This document shows positions 1-3,479 of a DNA stretch of 6,107 nt, piece by piece. The stretch's first letter is position 1, and every line of letters begins with the position of its first letter. This DNA is from Nocardioides sp. (GTDB lineage: Bacteria > Actinomycetota > Actinomycetes > Propionibacteriales > Nocardioidaceae). The stretch is taken from assembly GCA_029264225.1 (NCBI GenBank), contig JARICB010000115.1, positions 1-6,107 of the forward strand. The letters run 5' to 3'. A program made the translations under genes and the position numbers. The notes under the pieces are model-generated. The model had not been told where the DNA came from. It searched no databases and saw only the letters and a list, made by a program, of their open reading frames with translations.

Positions 1-138
1 AAGCAACTCGTTGACGCCGGCCTGGTGACCCGCGTACAGCGTGGCAAGTGGGCCTTCTTCACTGTCGTCGACACGACCCTGAGCACCCTCAGCGACGCGC
101 TTCGACCTCAAAGCACCCCTGGCCCGCAAGGTGGCTAG
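1..138 (+). CDS. ArsR-type winged-helix transcriptional regulator, C-terminal fragment (partial)
   Basis: The frame is open from the first base and closes with TAG at 136-138, giving 45 residues of a protein that begins outside the window. It opens with KQLVDAGLVTRVQRGKWAFF, which matches the end of the recognition helix and the beta-hairpin wing of ArsR/SmtB-family repressors: a leucine-rich helix, then 'AGLV', a basic turn, an aromatic strand and a short closing helix (TLSTLSDAL). Family members are usually about 100-120 residues and bind operators as dimers, releasing DNA on metal binding or another signal. The sensing residues would lie in the missing part, so no ligand can be inferred. 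A MarR- or PadR-like winged helix is the main alternative. The tail after the last helix (rich in P, Q, G) looks unstructured. No terminator hairpin is obvious right after the stop. Confidence 0.65.
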   Translation, partial: KQLVDAGLVTRVQRGKWAFFTVVDTTLSTLSDALRPQSTPGPQGG

Positions 139-531
139 CGTGCCGCGGTGACTTCGATCTGGCGACAGTTCGGCAGGCGAGCGCTGGTTGCCATTGACGC
201 TCCTCGAAATTCGCCGGCTACGCCGTACTGCTTCCGGTGGCGCCACCGTGGGCAGTCCATGGTGGCGCAAACCTCGGCAGGGGGGTCATCGCCTACGGGG
301 ATCACACATCGCCGGTTCGTGGGATCGAGGCGGCGTGCGATGCGTGGCGACCCATGGCAAACCGTCACGGCGGTTCAACGCGGTGAGAAGCAGAGCCGAG
401 ATTCCTACGATGAGAAGGAGCGCGATCGCGGTAGTCATGGCAGCAATCATCCGGCGCCATCACTTCTGCCAAAAGTGGCTGTAATGACACTCTCCATTGA
501 TTTTCCGCCAGCATGGAAGCAGGATGCCCGC
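139..531. other. Intergenic region with no supported gene; palindrome and weak promoter-like stretch
   Basis: About 390 bases lie between the ArsR-like fragment and the best start of the AraC-type gene. The frame of the downstream gene stays open back to 148, and a second + frame is open from 188 to 484. Neither translation resembles a known protein, and both are rich in R, S and H as expected for random reading of GC-rich DNA. A 14-bp perfect palindrome lies at 235-248, and its GGTGGCGC half recurs at 261-268. Close to the downstream gene, GCCA-AAAG-TGGC (468-479) is a short inverted repeat followed by TGTAAT (480-485), which could serve as a -10 element with no good -35. These could be operator or promoter pieces for the regulator, but that is inference. 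Confidence 0.5.
235..248. repeat. 14-bp perfect palindrome, possible operator
   Basis: CGGTGGCGCCACCG reads the same on both strands, with no spacer. Part of it (GGTGGCGC) is repeated directly at 261-268, so the GCCACC at 242-247 can also pair with GGTGGC at 261-266. Dyad symmetry of this size suits a dimeric DNA-binding protein, and the flanking genes encode an ArsR-like and an AraC-like regulator. However, GC-rich DNA yields such palindromes by chance and no binding protein can be assigned. Confidence 0.3.
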
Positions 532-1497
532 ATGCGGAAAGTTGCTGTAGTGGTCCAGGACGGGGCCCACCCGTTCGGCTTGGGAGCGCTGTGTGAAGTG
601 TTCGCCGAGCCCTATCACCCCGATGACGACAATCCCGTCTTCGACTTCGTGGTGTGCGCGACCCGTCCCGGTCGGGTGACCGGCTCGGCGGGCTTCGATC
701 TCTACGTCGAGCACGGGCTCGACGCTGCCGCTGACGCTGATCTGGTGTGCATCAGCCCCGCCGATCACTACCTCACTCCTGCTCCCGAGGTGGTGGAGCT
801 GGCTCGTGCGAGTCATGAGCGAGGCGCCGTCGTCTTCGCGCACTGCACGGCGACTTTCATCCTGGGAGCTGCAGGGCTCCTCGCCGGAAGAGCCTGCACC
901 ACGCACTGGCGCTATACCGACGAGCTCGCCGCGCTGTATCCCGAGACAACGGTCAAGCCAGAGGTGCTCTACGTCGACGACGACCGGGTAGTGACCGGGG
1001 CCGGCTCCGCAGCCGGGGTCGACGCCGCAATCCACGTGTTGCGAACCTCCCATGGTGGCAAGGCCGCCTCGGATGCAGCTCGCCGGATCGTGCTCCCGGC
1101 GCATCGCGACGGGGGCCAGGCCCAGTTCATTCGCACATCGATGCCCGTGTGCGACGCCGAGACGCTGGCTCCGCTCCTGACCTGGATCCGGGAGAACCTC
1201 CAGCAGGATCTCTCGGTCACTGCGCTGGCCCTACGGGCGGCGATGGCTGAACGAACCTTTGCTCGCAGGTTCGTCCAGGAGACTGGCGCCACACCACACG
1301 GATGGATCACCGCCCAGCGGGTGCTGCGAGCCGAGGAACTCCTCGAGGGCAGCGATCTCGCAGTCGAGCAGATCGCCCACCAGGTCGGATTCTCCTCGGG
1401 CGGAACGCTGCGACACCAGTTCACCAAGGTTCGTGGCATCAGCCCCCAGCAATACCGACGGCGCTTCGCCAGCATCTGTAGCCCTGTCAGGGCGTGA
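532..1497 (+). CDS. GlxA/FtrA-type AraC-family transcriptional regulator with DJ-1/PfpI-like domain
   Basis: This 321-residue protein is a cytoplasmic DNA-binding regulator. Residues 1 to about 180 form a DJ-1/PfpI (class I glutamine amidotransferase-like) domain, starting MRKVAVVVQDGAHPFGLGAL. It carries a nucleophile-elbow cysteine, C105 in AHCTATFILGAAGLLAGR, followed by the family signature TTHW. In this regulator family that domain is thought to sense a small molecule rather than act as a protease. Residues from about 210 to 315 hold the AraC/XylS double helix-turn-helix: first HTH from about 227 (LSVTALALRAAMAERTFARR), second from about 277 (AVEQIAHQVGFSSGGTLRHQF), ending in the typical SPQQYRRRF. 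Length is normal for the family. I chose ATG at 532 because AGGA (521-524) sits 7 bases upstream and the DJ-1 domain begins there. ATG at 484 is in frame but lacks a good ribosome site. No target gene is adjacent, so the ligand and regulon are unknown. Confidence 0.93.
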   Translation: MRKVAVVVQDGAHPFGLGALCEVFAEPYHPDDDNPVFDFVVCATRPGRVTGSAGFDLYVEHGLDAAADADLVCISPADHYLTPAPEVVELARASHERGAVVFAHCTATFILGAAGLLAGRACTTHWRYTDELAALYPETTVKPEVLYVDDDRVVTGAGSAAGVDAAIHVLRTSHGGKAASDAARRIVLPAHRDGGQAQFIRTSMPVCDAETLAPLLTWIRENLQQDLSVTALALRAAMAERTFARRFVQETGATPHGWITAQRVLRAEELLEGSDLAVEQIAHQVGFSSGGTLRHQFTKVRGISPQQYRRRFASICSPVRA

Positions 1498-1509
1498 GCC
1501 TGCTCACGC
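1492..1509 (+). terminator. Hairpin across the stop codon of the AraC-type gene, possible terminator
   Basis: GCGTGAG (1492-1498) pairs perfectly with CTCACGC (1503-1509) around a 4-base loop, and the TGA stop (1495-1497) lies inside the left arm. No T-run follows, as is common for terminators in high-GC actinobacteria. A second hairpin follows at 1545-1565: GCAAGTC and GACTTGC around a 7-base loop, then a run of six C. Either or both could end the transcript; termination is inference from position and shape. Confidence 0.4.
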
Positions 1510-1544
1510 GAGCGACGCCGCACCCGCCTGACCGACGCATCCGC

Positions 1545-1565
1545 GCAAGTCTCGATTCGACTTGC
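1545..1565 (+). terminator. Second hairpin downstream of the AraC-type gene
   Basis: A perfect 7-bp stem (GCAAGTC / GACTTGC) closes a 7-base loop, 47 bases after the stop codon. It has no T-tract but is followed by CCCCCC. It may act in tandem with the hairpin at 1492-1509, or belong to the leader of the downstream Rpf-like gene. Confidence 0.3.
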
Positions 1566-1728
1566 CCCCCGACCCCATGTTGTCGTGTGGACGCCGCAGG
1601 CTGTGTCCTCCAGATGAGAGGCGCCTCCCCTTCGTGAGGTGTTGCGCGTCGCGGCCTCGATGCCCACACAGTCGGTGTCGCGTCCAAGCGCCCCAGGCGG
1701 CGCACCAGATTTTGCGAGGTCATTGCAC
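1566..1728 (+). promoter_or_regulatory. Leader region of the Rpf-like gene
   Basis: This non-coding stretch ends in the ribosome binding site GAGGT at 1716-1720. It contains alternating complementary tetramers: CCTC at 1607-1610 and 1624-1627, GAGG at 1618-1621 and 1636-1639, plus the GAGG of the ribosome site at 1716-1719. The middle pair forms a perfect 10-bp palindrome at 1618-1627. ACAC (1666-1669) and GTGT (1675-1678) could form another small hairpin. Several mutually exclusive folds are possible, but no known riboswitch class is recognisable and no convincing -35/-10 pair is visible. Confidence 0.35.
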
Positions 1729-2562
1729 GTGCTTGTCACTAACAAAACTTTTCCCCACCACCACTCACGCGGCCGCCTCAAGGCCCTGGCCGCCGGCACC
1801 GCCGCGACCGCCCTGGCATTCAGCCTCGTGCCCGGCACTGCCTCGGCCCAGGAGCCGACGGATGCCCGGGCCGACGGCAAGGTCTCCGTAAGCCTCAAGG
1901 TCGCCACCCAGCCAGCCGTGGAAGTCAGCGCCGAACCTCGCGCCTGGCCGGCCGGGCTGATCGAGAGCCACGGCGTGGCCATCGATGACGACGACCTGGT
2001 CGAGGTCGTCCGTAACGGACGTCAGGTCACCGGCGACCGCAAGCGTGTCAGGACCGGCGACACCGTGCGTCTGGTCGCAGTCGAGAAGCACCGCAAGACC
2101 AAGACCACGCGGGTCCGTGCCGGGGTCGTAGAGGTCCCCACCACCAAGCTCGCCCCCGGCCGCCGCAAGACGGTCCGCGCGGGCAAGGCCGGTGTCCGAC
2201 GAGTCGTTGCTGTGCACACGTTCCACAACGGCGAGCCGGTGAAGTACCGCGTCGTCACCCGCAAGATGGTCCGCGAGCCGCGGGCGCGTCGGGTGCTGGT
2301 CGGCCGCGAGCCCTGGTCCGTCCCGGGCACGGATGGCCTCAACTGGGGTGCGCTGGCGGGATGTGAGTCTGGCGGCAACCCGCGGGCGGTCAACCCGGCG
2401 GGCTACTACGGCCTCTACCAGTTCAACGTCGCCACGTGGCACGGTGTCGGCGGCTCCGGCCTGCCGCACCAGGCTTCCGCCGGCGAGCAGACCTACCGCG
2501 CCAAGCTGCTCTACAAGTCGCGCGGCCGCTCCCCGTGGCCCACCTGCGGCCGACTGCTCTGA
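1729..2562 (+). CDS. Secreted Rpf-like transglycosylase with G5 domain (resuscitation-promoting factor family)
   Basis: This 277-residue exported protein should cleave peptidoglycan glycan strands, a role tied to regrowth and cell separation in actinobacteria. I chose GTG at 1729: GAGGT (1716-1720) lies 8 bases upstream, and the protein then opens with a clean signal peptide (basic R14, R16, K18; hydrophobic 19-35; cleavage likely after TASA, A40). GTG at 1639 would bury that peptide behind 30 extra residues. No lipobox cysteine is seen, so it is probably released or wall-bound. Residues about 65-115 resemble one DUF348 ubiquitin-like unit, as in RpfB. About 120-195 fit a G5 domain, ending RRVLVG. 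About 207-277 form the Rpf domain, with catalytic E213 in GCESGGN, GYYGLYQF, and C212/C273 placed for the conserved disulfide. RpfB usually has three DUF348 units and is longer, so this is a compact version. It stands alone, convergent with the phosphatase gene. Confidence 0.92.
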   Translation: MLVTNKTFPHHHSRGRLKALAAGTAATALAFSLVPGTASAQEPTDARADGKVSVSLKVATQPAVEVSAEPRAWPAGLIESHGVAIDDDDLVEVVRNGRQVTGDRKRVRTGDTVRLVAVEKHRKTKTTRVRAGVVEVPTTKLAPGRRKTVRAGKAGVRRVVAVHTFHNGEPVKYRVVTRKMVREPRARRVLVGREPWSVPGTDGLNWGALAGCESGGNPRAVNPAGYYGLYQFNVATWHGVGGSGLPHQASAGEQTYRAKLLYKSRGRSPWPTCGRLL

Positions 2563-2584
2563 GCTCCACCCCATCACTGCGGCC

Positions 2585-2597
2585 GGTGTCTCACACC
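2585..2597 (+). terminator. Short hairpin after the Rpf-like gene, possible terminator
   Basis: GGTGT (2585-2589) and ACACC (2593-2597) form a perfect 5-bp stem with a 3-base loop, 22 bases after the TGA of the Rpf-like gene. With a small bulge the stem can be extended by CC (2583-2584) pairing GG (2600-2601). There is no T-tract. The much larger inverted repeat just downstream may be the true terminator, with this hairpin contributing. Confidence 0.3.
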
Positions 2598-2600
2598 CCG

Positions 2601-2694
2601 GCGCCGTAGACACGCGGACATTGGTGCCCCCGCGGGAGCGACAGCACGCTCACGCCGACCCGCGAGCGCGACCATTGTCCGCGTGTCTACGCGC
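2601..2694. repeat. Long imperfect inverted repeat between convergent genes (bidirectional terminator or small mobile repeat)
   Basis: The left arm at 2606-2625 and the right arm at 2671-2690 are reverse complements at 19 of 20 positions. The single mismatch is at 2621 against 2675. The outer edges GCGC (2601-2604) and GCGC (2691-2694) can extend the stem if C2605 bulges. Inside the 45-base spacer, CGCGGG (2631-2636) pairs with CCCGCG (2659-2664), and AGCG (2637-2640) with CGCT (2647-2650). The whole therefore folds into one tall nested structure on either strand. It sits between two convergent genes, 38 bases after one stop and 18 bases from the other, where a shared terminator is expected. 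The arms are longer and farther apart than in ordinary terminators, so a dispersed MITE- or REP-like element is an alternative. Confidence 0.8.
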
Positions 2695-2712
2695 ACGAAT
2701 CGGCTGCCGGGC

Positions 2713-3306
2713 TCACCGAGGGGTCGGCAGCCACGTGAGCTGCCCGTCATACCGGGCAACCGAGCCGTTCGAGACCTCGATCCACGGTGCCTGCGTCAGC
2801 GACTGGCCGAGCAGGTGCGCCACCGCGGCTCGGATCGCATCGCCGTGGCTGACCAGCACCGTCGCCGCGCCGGAAGCCGGGTCTGCCAGGTCCGCCAGAA
2901 CTGCGGCCAGCCGGCGGCGTAACTGCCCCACCGACTCGCCACCCGCGAGTGGCAGTTCGGGATCAGACCAGTCGTGCAGTTCCGCCTGCGCCCAGGAGTC
3001 CTCGTAGCTGCGCCCCTCCAACTCCCCCAGGTGTTGCTCGCGGAGGCGGGCGTCCAGTTGTGGATCCAGCCCGACCCGCTCCCCCACGATCCGGGCAGTC
3101 TCGAGCGCGCGCACCAGGTCGCTGGTGACCAGGCGATCGACGGAAAGACCGAGGCGCGTCAGGTCAGCTGCGATCGCCTCAGCGGCGCCCTCGGCCTGCG
3201 CGCACCCGAGCGCCGTCAAGGCGGGATGGCTCGTCTGGCCCTGTGTCAGCCGCCGCACGTTCCACTCCGACTGACCGTGCCTGACGAAATAGACCGGGGG
3301 CTGCAC
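2713..3306 (-). CDS. Histidine phosphatase family protein (phosphoglycerate-mutase-like)
   Basis: This 197-residue soluble protein belongs to the histidine phosphatase superfamily, which removes phosphate from small molecules through a phosphohistidine intermediate. The N-terminal signature FVRHGQSEWN supplies R9 and the nucleophile H10. R66 (SDLVRALETA) and E90 (LREQHLGELEG) fit the phosphate pocket and general acid, and H154 lies in VLVSHGDAIRAAV, so the catalytic set is complete. Length is typical for the compact branch. The start is GTG at 3306 (CAC on the + strand), placed so that the first beta strand directly precedes RHG. A GGAG lies about 12 bases upstream, which is a long spacing. 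The gene is divergent from cobN and begins 26 bp from the riboswitch. Some relatives (CobC) dephosphorylate alpha-ribazole phosphate in B12 synthesis, and the neighbourhood makes that worth testing. The sequence alone supports only a general phosphatase call. Confidence 0.92.
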   Translation of the reverse strand: MQPPVYFVRHGQSEWNVRRLTQGQTSHPALTALGCAQAEGAAEAIAADLTRLGLSVDRLVTSDLVRALETARIVGERVGLDPQLDARLREQHLGELEGRSYEDSWAQAELHDWSDPELPLAGGESVGQLRRRLAAVLADLADPASGAATVLVSHGDAIRAAVAHLLGQSLTQAPWIEVSNGSVARYDGQLTWLPTPR

Positions 3307-3322
3307 GGAGCACAGTCTCCAC

Positions 3323-3328
3323 TACGCT
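3323..3328 (+). promoter_or_regulatory. Possible -10 element for the riboswitch-cobN transcript
   Basis: TACGCT matches the actinobacterial -10 pattern (TANNNT) and would start transcription near 3335, right at the 5' strand of the riboswitch closing stem. No recognisable -35 hexamer lies at the right distance (about 3300-3305), so support is positional only. The site lies within the 26-bp gap before the divergent phosphatase start. Confidence 0.3.
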
Positions 3329-3332
3329 GACC

Positions 3333-3433
3333 ATGCCCATGGTGCAGGAACCCGGTGAGAATCCGGGGCGGTTCCGCCACTGTGACATCTCGGCCCTCGC
3401 GGTCGGATGCAGCCAGACACTGGCCACGGGCAT
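3333..3433 (+). ncRNA. Cobalamin (adenosylcobalamin) riboswitch
   Basis: This cis-acting RNA aptamer senses adenosylcobalamin and represses the downstream gene. The class is recognised by its conserved core. CCCGG-TGAGAAT-CCGGG (3351-3367) corresponds to the GGTGAAAATCCGG block. GGCGGTTCCGCCACTGTGA (3367-3385) is the invariant GCGGTCCCGCCACTGT block. GCCAGACACTGGC (3412-3424) is the B12-box. ATGCCC (3333-3338) pairs with GGGCAT (3428-3433) to close the element. The peripheral arm between CACTGT and the B12-box is short (CATC 3386-3389 with GATG 3406-3409), so the aptamer is compact, about 100 nt. It lies 46 bases upstream of cobN, the gene it presumably controls. Placement next to a ribosome binding site suggests control of translation initiation. 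Confidence 0.94.
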
Positions 3434-3446
3434 CCCACCGATGGAC

Positions 3447-3470
3447 GGGGCGAGAACCCCGGAGGAGGAA
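3447..3470 (+). promoter_or_regulatory. Riboswitch expression platform and cobN ribosome binding site
   Basis: GGAGGAGGAA at 3461-3470 is a near-ideal Shine-Dalgarno sequence 9 bases before the GTG start. Directly before it, GGGG (3447-3450) and CCCC (3457-3460) can form a 4-bp hairpin with loop CGAGAA. CCCCGG (3457-3462), which includes the first two G of the ribosome site, is also exactly complementary to CCGGGG (3363-3368) in the aptamer's conserved stem. Such competing pairings are typical of translational riboswitches. The actual switching structure is inference. Confidence 0.6.
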
Positions 3471-3479
3471 CGACCTGCT

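Noticed and set aside
188..484. 98-codon open + frame between the ArsR-like fragment and the AraC-type gene
   Set aside because: No homology is recognisable, the start lacks a ribosome site, and composition matches random reading of GC-rich DNA.
148..531. N-terminal extension of the AraC-type regulator back to 148
   Set aside because: The extension is R/S/H-rich, resembles no domain, has no ribosome site at its start, and regulators of this family normally begin at the DJ-1-like domain.
1498..1728. c-di-AMP (ydaO-type) riboswitch upstream of the Rpf-like gene
   Set aside because: I looked for this because it precedes rpf genes in some actinobacteria, but the conserved blocks (such as GGGGGACCCA-, GGTGAATCC- and AACCTCGTAAGC-like strings) are absent.
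969..1982. 337-codon open frame on the - strand, overlapping the end of the AraC-type gene and the start of the Rpf-like gene
   Set aside because: Its translation has no recognisable domain and it is antisense to two clearly coding genes; GC-rich DNA commonly gives such long shadow frames.
1765..2613. 282-codon open frame on the - strand antisense to the Rpf-like gene
   Set aside because: The + strand has a signal peptide, G5 and Rpf catalytic motifs; the - strand translation shows only low-complexity A/G/V/D-rich sequence.
2713..3306. Calling the phosphatase cobC
   Set aside because: The catalytic residues are common to the whole histidine phosphatase superfamily; only the neighbouring riboswitch and cobN hint at a B12 role, and the gene is on the opposite strand outside riboswitch control.
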